Assembly (NCBI GenBank): GCA_009781515.1
Contig: WQXY01000025.1
Span: 1 to 32,205, forward strand
Direction: 5' to 3'
Source: Oscillospiraceae bacterium
Lineage (GTDB): Bacteria; Bacillota; Clostridia; Oscillospirales; Oscillospiraceae
Length of the DNA: 32,205 bases
Part shown: positions 6,911 through 13,611 of the stretch, piece by piece
Layout: each line of letters starts with the position of its first letter
Position numbering within the stretch: position 1 is the first letter of the stretch
Translations under genes and position numbers: made by a program
Notes under the pieces: generated by a model
The model's database searches: none
Told to the model about the DNA's origin: nothing
What the model saw: only the letters and a program-made list of their open reading frames with translations

Positions 6911-7087
6911 GGCGGGAGAGATTGCGGCTCGTAGGCCGCAATGACAGGGTCACAGGTGGCAGGTTGCCGCCCCTAAATTAACCACCCCGGCACTTCGTGC
7001 CACCCCTCATTGGCGAGGAATTATTGTGCTCCTCTACAATATCCATAAAAATATTTTTATCATTTATGCAACTAAAGCATTTTTTTG

Positions 7088-7116
7088 TTGTCTATCCAGG
7101 TGAAGCTTCATATAAT
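7088..7116 (+). promoter_or_regulatory. Promoter of the sigma-serpin operon
   Basis: TTGTCT at 7088-7093 and perfect TATAAT at 7111-7116 with 17-nt spacing. The start would be near 7123, leaving about 26 nt to the ATG of the sigma gene with GGAAGG at 7135-7140. It looks like a housekeeping sigma-A promoter rather than an autoregulated ECF promoter. Confidence 0.6.
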
Positions 7117-7148
7117 ACCTTGTAACAAGCCTTCGGAAGGTAACAGTC

Positions 7149-7709
7149 ATGAATGATGCCGAAATAATTGAATTATACTGGTCTCGAAGCGAAACAGCCA
7201 TACACGAAACATCAAAGAAGTATGGCGGGTATTGCAGCACAATAGCTATGAATATTTTGCATAATCGCGAAGACTGCGAAGAATGTGTCAGCGATACATT
7301 CTTTAAGGTGTGGAGTTCCATTCCGCCGCAGAGACCGACTTTGCTAAAAGCTTTTTTAGGACGCATAACGCGTAACCTTTCGCTCAATAAGTATAAAGCG
7401 TACACGGCGGAAAAGCGTGGCGGAGGAACTGTAGAGTTGCTGCTCAGCGAACTTGAGGACTGCATACCCTCAATGCGAAACGTTGAAGCAGAGTACGAAG
7501 CCGGAGTTGTTGCCGGTCTAATAAGTAAATTTCTGAGCGAAATCAGCAAAGAGCAACGACTTATATTCATTCGGCGATATTGGTACGCAGATAAAATAGA
7601 AGCAATTTCAAAAAGGTACGACATCAGCGAGAATAACATAAAATCCATTCTCCGCAGAACACGTATCAAATTAAAAGAATTCTTAGAGAAAGAGGGTGTA
7701 ACATTATGA
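7149..7709 (+). CDS. ECF-type RNA polymerase sigma factor
   Basis: Alternative sigma factor of the sigma-70 family, 186 aa, with only regions 2 and 4. Region 2 spans about residues 20-85 (YCSTIAMNILHNREDCEECVSDTFFKVW, then FLGRITRNLSLNKYKA, the -10 recognition helix). Region 4 spans about 125-180 (LSEISKEQRLIFIRRYWY, then ISENNIKSILRRTRIKLKEFL, the helix-turn-helix for the -35 element). A short acidic linker lies between. The start ATG has GGAAGG 8 nt upstream. The stop overlaps the next gene by 4 nt (ATGA), so sigma factor and membrane serpin are translationally coupled, as is usual for sigma/anti-sigma pairs. The target promoters cannot be read from this window. Confidence 0.9.
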   Translation: MNDAEIIELYWSRSETAIHETSKKYGGYCSTIAMNILHNREDCEECVSDTFFKVWSSIPPQRPTLLKAFLGRITRNLSLNKYKAYTAEKRGGGTVELLLSELEDCIPSMRNVEAEYEAGVVAGLISKFLSEISKEQRLIFIRRYWYADKIEAISKRYDISENNIKSILRRTRIKLKEFLEKEGVTL

Positions 7710-9163
7710 AACCGGAAGATATGTTAGATGAAATCGGCTCTATTGATGATAAATTAGTAATTGAAGCCGACACGGATAGTTCCATTAAAAAAACAAGAAA
7801 ATCTTTGCGAATGACGCGCTTAATTACGTCAATTGCAGCCTGCGTTGTTATTTTACTTGCTGCTACATTTATTATCCCGTTAATTCTTGACAAAATAATC
7901 GATGACCCGAGTGCATCACCAATACACATTTTGCCTTTAACGGCACGTGCACTCGAAGCTCCCATTACTGCAGGACGAAACATTCAGGTGGAAGTAGCCG
8001 CAACAGGAGCAAATGATTTTGCATTTCGCTTGAGTGCGGCACTTGCAGAAAATGTCGGCACAGATAATTTTATCGTGTCCCCTTATTCTGTGTGGCTTCC
8101 GCTTGCGGCACTTGTAAATGCAACAGAACCGCAATATAAAGATGCTCTGCTCTCGGCTTTGTCTGCCGCAGGGGTCAGCGAAGATGACTTAAACAGTGCA
8201 GCGTCCCGTATGCTATTTGATTTAACAAGGGATATTTATTATAGAGAAAACGAAAGCGGGTATGATGCGGAATATGGAATAACTCATCATAATCCGCTCA
8301 AAATTGCCAATGCAATATTTGTTGATAAAAATCAGACTCTCAACCGTAACTTTGCACAGAAATTTTTAGACTATTATCGGGGTGCTGCCATAAGTGCGGA
8401 CTTTTCATCCCATGAAGCTGTTGATGCGGTAAATAAATGGGCAAGGGATAATACACAAGGGCTGATTGATAATATTATAAGTGAGTTTGACCCTCAGACA
8501 GTTGCGGCAATAGCCAATGCCATATATTTCTCGGATAGGTGGGAATGGGAGTTTAATCCCGACAGAACTGCAGAGGATATATTTTATTCACCAAACGGTG
8601 AAAGCACAGCGCATTTTATGCTGCGCGAGGGCGATGGTCAGATGTACTACGAAGATGAAAAAGTTCAGGCGATACCGTTATGGTTCAAAACAGGCGGAGG
8701 TATGTATATTATATTGCCTAAGGACGGTGACGCAACAGGGCTGCTTACATCTATGACAAATGACTATTTTAACTCAATCCGACACAATGCACAGTTTGCA
8801 GACGGAAAACTGCTCCTGCCTCGCTTCAAAATCGAAAGTCCTCTAATGCAGTTGAGTGACGTACTTACCGCACTTGGCATACCACTCTTTGACGAAATAT
8901 CTGCTCCGCTTACAGGAGGTTTGATTGAGGAAAATATCCCTGTCTGGCTCGGAAGTGCATTGCAAAAGGCTTTTATAAATGTTGACGAAGAAGGCACAAC
9001 TGCTGCAGCTGTAACAATTATGCCCGCTCCCGGTGCCGGTATGCCGGAGCCGACACCGCCATTTGAAATGATTTGCAACACACCCTTTGTGTTTGTTTTA
9101 TACAGCCATACTTATGACGGTGGCTCTCAAGTCTTATTTACAGGAATTGTAAACCAGCCTTGA
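7706..9163 (+). CDS. Membrane-anchored serpin in anti-sigma position
   Basis: 485-aa protein with three parts. Residues 1-37 are a short cytosolic segment (MLDEIGSIDDKLVIEAD) resembling the cytosolic start of proteins encoded after clostridial ECF sigma genes. One transmembrane helix lies at about 38-62. Residues about 100-485 are a serpin domain outside the cell: NFIVSPYSVW (121-130), VNKWARDNTQGLIDNII (242-258), ANAIYFSDRWEWEF (270-283) and PFVFVLY (460-466). The hinge before the reactive loop reads EEGTTAAAVT (428-437), close to the EEGTEAAAAT consensus of inhibitory serpins, so it should be able to trap a protease. Counting from the hinge puts the P1-P1' bond at about Ala444-Gly445, but the loop is about five residues longer than in alpha-1-antitrypsin, so the site is uncertain. 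I infer an anti-sigma regulator whose sensor is a suicide protease inhibitor. A plain surface-tethered inhibitor is the alternative. Confidence 0.88.
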   Translation: MKPEDMLDEIGSIDDKLVIEADTDSSIKKTRKSLRMTRLITSIAACVVILLAATFIIPLILDKIIDDPSASPIHILPLTARALEAPITAGRNIQVEVAATGANDFAFRLSAALAENVGTDNFIVSPYSVWLPLAALVNATEPQYKDALLSALSAAGVSEDDLNSAASRMLFDLTRDIYYRENESGYDAEYGITHHNPLKIANAIFVDKNQTLNRNFAQKFLDYYRGAAISADFSSHEAVDAVNKWARDNTQGLIDNIISEFDPQTVAAIANAIYFSDRWEWEFNPDRTAEDIFYSPNGESTAHFMLREGDGQMYYEDEKVQAIPLWFKTGGGMYIILPKDGDATGLLTSMTNDYFNSIRHNAQFADGKLLLPRFKIESPLMQLSDVLTALGIPLFDEISAPLTGGLIEENIPVWLGSALQKAFINVDEEGTTAAAVTIMPAPGAGMPEPTPPFEMICNTPFVFVLYSHTYDGGSQVLFTGIVNQP

Positions 9164-9194
9164 TATCTAAGCAGCAAGTATATATAATGACTGC

Positions 9195-10442
9195 ATGAAT
9201 GATACAAATACACAGAAAAAAGCACGCGTGATACTGATTGCCGGAATAATCTACATGGTCAGCATAGGAATGCTGTATGCGTGGAGCGTTATACGTCGAG
9301 TGATTGAAGCTGAGTGGGAGTGGACTGCAACACAGTCCGGACTCCCGTTCAGCCTTGTTTTAATATGCTTTGCCACAGGAAATCTCATAGGCGGCAGGCT
9401 TCAAATGAAAATACCCGCCCGGATTGTCGGAACAATCGGAGCGGTGCTGACAGGAACGGGACTTTTACTTTCAGGGTTTATCGGCAACAACCCAACAATG
9501 GTTGCGGTCTTTTTTGGTGTTGTAACGGGCTTTGGCATCGGCTTTGGCTACAGTAGCTACCTGCCGACGGTTCTAAAATGGTATCACCCCTCTAAGAAAG
9601 GATTTGTCAGCGGCTGGATAATCGGCGGCTTTGGTCTGACCGCCTTATACCTTGCTCCGCTCGCTTCATATTTGATTGACCGTTTCGGTTTGCAAACGGC
9701 ATTTGTAATACTCGGGATAAAAACACTTGCTATCAGTATACCCTTGGCACAGCTGATAAAAAGCCCTCCCGAAGGATATGTTCCGCCCGAGCCGAAAAAC
9801 TTCAAGCAAAAAGCCGCCGCAACACTACGCAACGTCACTTTCGTGACCTCGGACAAAACATGGACACAAATGATTGGGACAGGCGAGTTTTACATTCTCT
9901 TTTTTATGTTCCTTTGCTCTGTGTCAATCGGTCAAATGGTAATCGGAAATATCACAGGCATAGCAGGCTTGCAGGTTGGAATAGACGACCCCGGAATGCT
10001 TGCAGGTCTTGTGGCATTTATGGCACTTGTAAACTGCGCAGGCAGGATAATCGGCGGTATTATTTCCGATAAAATAGGCTGGGCTAACACTTTACTTATT
10101 GTTTTTGCTCTGCACTGCCTTAACATGCTCGGCTTCGGGTATTATACAAGCCTGCCGCTTCTCATCACGGGGATTACCTTTGCAGGTCTTTGCTTTGGTG
10201 CAACATTGAGTGTATACCCCGCAATCACAGTTGACCGCTTTGGACTAAAAAATTACAGTGCTAACTACGGCATTATGTACATGGCATTCGGCTTTGCAGG
10301 TATAGCCGCTCCGCTTATTGCAAGCTTTTTTCTCGACAAAAGCGGCAACTACAACACTGTTTATATAATCTGTGCAATCGGTATGGTTGTGATGATATTT
10401 GCGAATTTGTTGATAAGAAAAATAATCAGCACACATAAATGA
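9195..10442 (+). CDS. MFS transporter, OFA (oxalate/formate antiporter) family
   Basis: Twelve-helix major facilitator of 415 aa. The N-terminal GIIYMVSIGMLYAWSV, the loop YHPSKKGFVSGWIIGGFGLTA near 133-153 and the second-half repeat NCAGRIIGGIISDKIG near 277-292 are typical of the OFA family, whose best known member exchanges oxalate for formate. Most family members have unassigned monocarboxylate substrates, so the substrate here is open. The gene starts 31 nt after the serpin stop on the same strand and may be co-transcribed. The Shine-Dalgarno signal is poor. The 3' end runs directly into dispersed repeats. Confidence 0.88.
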   Translation: MNDTNTQKKARVILIAGIIYMVSIGMLYAWSVIRRVIEAEWEWTATQSGLPFSLVLICFATGNLIGGRLQMKIPARIVGTIGAVLTGTGLLLSGFIGNNPTMVAVFFGVVTGFGIGFGYSSYLPTVLKWYHPSKKGFVSGWIIGGFGLTALYLAPLASYLIDRFGLQTAFVILGIKTLAISIPLAQLIKSPPEGYVPPEPKNFKQKAAATLRNVTFVTSDKTWTQMIGTGEFYILFFMFLCSVSIGQMVIGNITGIAGLQVGIDDPGMLAGLVAFMALVNCAGRIIGGIISDKIGWANTLLIVFALHCLNMLGFGYYTSLPLLITGITFAGLCFGATLSVYPAITVDRFGLKNYSANYGIMYMAFGFAGIAAPLIASFFLDKSGNYNTVYIICAIGMVVMIFANLLIRKIISTHK

Positions 10443-10443
10443 C

Positions 10444-10556
10444 ATCATTGCGAGGAGCCCAAGTCTCGCTTGCGAGACTTACGCGACGTGGCAATCCAGA
10501 CATAAATACTCCAACAGATGCGTTTTCTGGATCGCCACGCTACGCTCGCGATGACG
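10444..10556 (+). repeat. Pair of dispersed palindromic repeats in opposite orientation
   Basis: 10444-10499 is an inverted copy of the 6872-6910 repeat (ATTGCGAGGAGC to GCGACGTGGCAATCCAG) with a CAAGTCTCGCTTGCGAGACTT palindrome-like centre. 10528-10556 is a shorter forward copy (CTGGATCGCCACG to CGCGATGAC). Together they make a long inverted repeat between the MFS gene and the deacetylase gene and could end transcription of the MFS gene. Confidence 0.75.
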
Positions 10557-10567
10557 AAAGCATCAAT

Positions 10568-10596
10568 TTGCTATTTTTATCAATATATGGTATAAT
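10568..10596 (+). promoter_or_regulatory. Promoter abutting the deacetylase start codon
   Basis: TTGCTA at 10568-10573 and perfect TATAAT at 10591-10596 with 17-nt spacing. The -10 box ends 6 nt before the ATG at 10603, so the predicted transcription start coincides with the start codon and the mRNA would be leaderless. Confidence 0.65.
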
Positions 10597-10602
10597 AACA
10601 CT

Positions 10603-11952
10603 ATGAAAAAGAGTGTTATTGTACTATTTGTACTGTTTTTTATAGCTGCTATATGGGCAATCGGGTTTTGGGTGTTAGAGCATGAGCTTTTACCCGGCAC
10701 ACCGGGAGTGCATGCGACCCCCACGCCGACGAAAGACCCCGGCACGGGCGAAACACCCGACCCCGGGACAGGCGAAGATGACCCCACCCCCTCTCCCACA
10801 CCGGGCGAGTCATATGACGAGTTAATCGACAGGCGAAACATAATGCTTATGGAAGCCGAAAGGCTTTACTTGGGCTATTTTTACGATGAAGCACTCGCAC
10901 TGCTGCGTGAAGATGAAACCTTATTCAATGACGATACCGAGCGTTTGGAAGCTTCAATACAAAGCACAATAGACAACCTCGTTTTATTTGAGGGACAGGT
11001 AAAGCATATTTTCTTCCATACACTTATACTTTTTCCCGAGCATCTTTACAGAAATTTAGGCACACCACAAAGCGGATATGCATATTTTCTGTACCAAAGC
11101 GAGCTTGAACGGGCACTTCCGCTGCTTATGGAGCGCGGTTATGTCCTGTATGACATAAACGATTTATTCAGAAAAGATGCCGAGGGTAATATGCAGCGAC
11201 GGGATATATACCTGCCTGCAGGCAAAATCCCTCTTATAATATCTATTGATGACCCCGGTTATGAAAACGCTGCAAGCCACGGCGGCATCGGATTTCCCAA
11301 CAAAATTGTCATTGATGAACACGGCGAGCTTGCCACCGAGGTTAAGACCCCCGGGGGCGAAACACTTATCACATACGACGGCGATGTTTTTCTCATGGTT
11401 GATAGTTTCGTAAGGGATAATCCCCAGTTTTCATATCGCGGTGCAAAAGGTATAATCGCCGCAACAGGTGTTGTTTTTGATAAATCCTCTCACGGTCTGT
11501 TTGGCTATGACTTTAACAAAGACCCGAATGCACGGGATATTGCAAAAGAAATTGCCGATAAGCTGAAAGAAAACGGGTGGCTTTTTGCAAATCACAGCTT
11601 TACGCACACCACAGCAACCCTTAAAAATCAGACAGCGTACGATGTTAACAGGTGGCATGAAATCCACGGTCCGATTTTAGGCAAAACCAATATCTTCATA
11701 TCACCCGCCGGAGTTTCCCCGGCATGGCTCGGCGCAGATGCTATGCAGGTTATTAAAAACAGCGGTTATGACATATTTTGCACGGTAGATAACAGACAGT
11801 TAATTGAGGGAGTAGGCACGCCGATAATCACCATGGGGCGAATTGAAATCAGCTGGTATTCGCTTGTACGCTTTGCCGATATTCTAAACAGGGATTTCTT
11901 TGATGTGGCAAGGGTTATAGACTCTCACAGACCGCCTTTGAGTTTAAGTTAG
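10603..11952 (+). CDS. Membrane-anchored polysaccharide deacetylase-like protein
   Basis: 449-aa extracytoplasmic protein. An N-terminal signal/anchor helix lies at about 4-25, followed by a Pro/Thr/Gly/Asp-rich linker (about 31-69) of the kind that spans the cell wall, a helical region to about 130, and a NodB-like deacetylase domain from about 208 to the end. The domain has a metal-site-like DD pair in LIISIDDPGY (216-217) and the H-x3-H motif HSFTH (331-335) that binds metal in carbohydrate esterase family 4. The usual TFDDG reads SIDDP, so activity is likely but the substrate (peptidoglycan or another amino sugar polymer) is uncertain. The -10 box lies directly upstream with no ribosome binding site, which suggests leaderless translation. 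It abuts rsmE with no gap. Confidence 0.8.
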   Translation: MKKSVIVLFVLFFIAAIWAIGFWVLEHELLPGTPGVHATPTPTKDPGTGETPDPGTGEDDPTPSPTPGESYDELIDRRNIMLMEAERLYLGYFYDEALALLREDETLFNDDTERLEASIQSTIDNLVLFEGQVKHIFFHTLILFPEHLYRNLGTPQSGYAYFLYQSELERALPLLMERGYVLYDINDLFRKDAEGNMQRRDIYLPAGKIPLIISIDDPGYENAASHGGIGFPNKIVIDEHGELATEVKTPGGETLITYDGDVFLMVDSFVRDNPQFSYRGAKGIIAATGVVFDKSSHGLFGYDFNKDPNARDIAKEIADKLKENGWLFANHSFTHTTATLKNQTAYDVNRWHEIHGPILGKTNIFISPAGVSPAWLGADAMQVIKNSGYDIFCTVDNRQLIEGVGTPIITMGRIEISWYSLVRFADILNRDFFDVARVIDSHRPPLSLS

Positions 11953-12732
11953 ATGATACGTTTTTTTACAAAACCACAAAATATATCAAACGGTACTATC
12001 CTGCTCAGCCGCGAGGACAGTGAGCATATACGTTCGCTGCGGCTTCGTCCGGGTGAGTTTTTTGTTGTCTGCGATGAAAACGGAAATGACTACATTTGTA
12101 AATTAGAAGAACAAATTAATACAGGCGGGCAAAATAAAAACTCAGTTGCACAAATAATCGAAAAGAGGGTATCAAACGCAGAACCGTCAGTTAAATGCAC
12201 GGTTTATATGGCTTACAGCAAGGGTGACAGACTTGATTATGCGGTGCAAAAATCTGTTGAGCTTGGAGCAACCGAGATAGTTTTGTTTGCTTCAAAAAGA
12301 TGTGTTGCTGTTCCAAGTAATATCCCCAAAAAAACAGAGCGTCTCCAAAGAATTTCCTTAGAGACGGCAAAGCAGTCCGGCAGAGGCATTGTGCCTATGG
12401 TATCTGACGGCGGCGGTTTTAAGGATATTTTAGATATAATTAAACCGGACGAAGCATCCCTTTGCTCTACAACCACGCGAGCTATTCTTTTTTACGAAGA
12501 TGAAAGTCAGATTCACTTAAAAGATGTTTTGGAACTAAACGAGAGGTCATCTCCGGATATTAGCTCATATTCAATTATAACAGGTCCGGAGGGCGGCTTT
12601 GATCTTTCCGAGATTTATCTGGCTAAAACAAAGGGTTTCGCAATTGTATCCCTCGGCAATCGTATCTTACGCAGCGAAACCGCCCCTGTCGTAGCATTAT
12701 CTGCAATCATGTATCAAACAGGTAATTTGTAG
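11953..12732 (+). CDS. rsmE: 16S rRNA (uracil-1498-N3)-methyltransferase RsmE
   Basis: SAM-dependent SPOUT methyltransferase of 259 aa that methylates N3 of U1498 in 16S rRNA. The N-terminal PUA-like RNA-binding part spans about 1-75 (EDSEHIRSLRLRPGE). The SPOUT domain carries the knot motifs YSIITGPEGGF (206-216) and SLGNRILRSETAPVVALS (233-250), which are diagnostic of RsmE; 'RISLETAKQSGR' at 133-144 is also conserved. Length is normal. The ATG follows the deacetylase stop codon with zero spacing, so it is probably translated by coupling from that gene, an unusual partner for rsmE, which often follows prmA or dnaJ. Confidence 0.95.
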   Translation: MIRFFTKPQNISNGTILLSREDSEHIRSLRLRPGEFFVVCDENGNDYICKLEEQINTGGQNKNSVAQIIEKRVSNAEPSVKCTVYMAYSKGDRLDYAVQKSVELGATEIVLFASKRCVAVPSNIPKKTERLQRISLETAKQSGRGIVPMVSDGGGFKDILDIIKPDEASLCSTTTRAILFYEDESQIHLKDVLELNERSSPDISSYSIITGPEGGFDLSEIYLAKTKGFAIVSLGNRILRSETAPVVALSAIMYQTGNL

Positions 12733-12811
12733 TACCATTAGCTCAGTGAAACTCACTTTTTAAGAAGAAAAGTATTGAAATCCAATTATTTTTATGATAG
12801 AGTGTTTATAA

Positions 12812-12882
12812 CAGGTACATATGTGGTGGACAGGCTCTGACTTCGGTTATCTTTGTCGGTTTCCATATGTACTTGGTTTTTT
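12812..12882 (+). ncRNA. Structured element with terminator-like end, possible small RNA
   Basis: Arms at 12812-12823 and 12864-12875 (core GTACATATG / CATATGTAC) form a 12-bp stem closed by one G-U pair and followed by a T-rich tail (GTTTTTTATT). The 40-nt interior contains TGAC-TTCG-GTTA, a UUCG-tetraloop hairpin. A promoter-like TTGAAA with an extended -10 (TGATAGAGT) lies just upstream (about 12775-12803). It is either an elaborate rsmE terminator or an independent RNA of about 80 nt. The class is not recognised. Confidence 0.4.
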
Positions 12883-12883
12883 A

Positions 12884-13360
12884 TTAAAACAAACTTCCGT
12901 CCGTAGTTAATATACGATGAGCTTTATATAGTTTTCTTCCGGCAACCTTAATCACTACAGCCATATTGCCTCGCTTACTATTTAACTCTACAGGAGCAGC
13001 AAATGTTATAGTATCTAAACTTCTATCTTTGTGATTTGTATGATAACCAATCATTATTCCCTGCTTAATAACTTTATGTGCTACAAAGAAAGCTACTGCT
13101 TCGCCCTCTGTGCTAACATATTCTAAAGCGTTATTTATGATACGCGGGGTTAATATAACATCCCCAAACCCTTGTCTATTTATTTTTGCACCAATTTTAC
13201 TATAAAAAGCTATTACTTCATCTTTTAAGCGCCCTTTCCAACCGTGTTTGCTTGTGTCAATATTATCTATACTACACGAAGCTACAACAGGTAATGCGTT
13301 TAAATTAACTATATTATCTCTAATTTGGTCTTTTATATATTGTGCATCAGATATAGACAT
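12884..13360 (-). CDS. Stand-alone domain resembling phage/MuF-associated nuclease-like domains
   Basis: 158-aa soluble protein with no signal peptide or transmembrane helix. The segment from about residue 42 to 150 (FYSKIGAKINRQGFGDVILTPR, ALEYVSTEGEAVAFFVAHKVIKQG, TITFAAPVELN, MAVVIKVAGRKLYKAHRI) resembles the barnase/EndoU/colicin E5/RelE-like nuclease or polyvalent-protein-associated domains normally found at the end of very large phage or MuF-type polypeptides. Here it stands alone. This likeness is from memory of the pattern and is not certain. The start ATG has AGAGG 6 nt upstream. The gene seems AT-rich compared with its neighbours and is flanked by hairpin elements, which suggests acquisition. 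No immunity gene is visible beside it. Confidence 0.5.
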   Translation of the reverse strand: MSISDAQYIKDQIRDNIVNLNALPVVASCSIDNIDTSKHGWKGRLKDEVIAFYSKIGAKINRQGFGDVILTPRIINNALEYVSTEGEAVAFFVAHKVIKQGIMIGYHTNHKDRSLDTITFAAPVELNSKRGNMAVVIKVAGRKLYKAHRILTTDGSLF

Positions 13361-13501
13361 TACTAAACCTCTACAAGAATATTTTTTGTATCAGGTAACT
13401 CAGATTTCGTTCGTTTCCCTCTTTTCAACAGTATATACACGTCAGAATAATAAAGCAAGGCAGGCACTTTCGGCGATTTTTGCTAATTTGTTCAAAATTG
13501 T

Positions 13502-13544
13502 TCATGCAATGTTGAACATGTAAATATAATTCAACATTGCATGA
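13502..13544. repeat. 15-bp perfect inverted repeat
   Basis: TCATGCAATGTTGAA at 13502-13516 and TTCAACATTGCATGA at 13530-13544 are exact reverse complements around a 13-nt AT-rich loop. Further GTTCA/TGAAC half-sites flank it (13490-13503). It lies downstream of the acyl-CoA synthetase gene and about 140 bp upstream of the 12884-13360 gene, both on the minus strand. It could be the synthetase terminator or an operator. No gene lies in 13361-13611. Confidence 0.6.
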
Positions 13545-13611
13545 TAATTTTTGAGTAATTAAGCTAAAATAAATATTTTTCTGAACATGTTAATGAAGGG
13601 GCGGCAACAAA

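Larger units (their letters stand above)
6450..7087. other. Gene-free zone of hairpins and dispersed repeats
   Basis: No credible gene is seen here. The stretch holds four separate palindromes: 6494-6549 (CTCGGAG/CTCCGAG arms with an inner CGTCGGGGC/GCCCCGACG-type stem), 6555-6608 (AAAAATG/CATTTTT arms with inner stems, looking like a bidirectional terminator), 6651-6666 (GTATCGC-TT-GCGATAC) and 6827-6857 (AATCATGATAAA/TTTATCATGATT). Two dispersed repeats at 6696-6821 and 6872-6910 are listed separately. The zone also holds a small ATTGCGGC/GCCGCAAT hairpin near 6920-6941. Confidence 0.7.

Noticed and set aside
6450..7087. CRISPR array
   Set aside because: Repeats here are unlike each other, unevenly spaced and palindromic, with no regular repeat-spacer period. 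No cas gene is present in the window.
7064..7669. A 201-codon minus-strand open frame opposite the sigma factor gene
   Set aside because: It is the antisense shadow of a gene with clear sigma regions 2 and 4 and has no recognisable motif.
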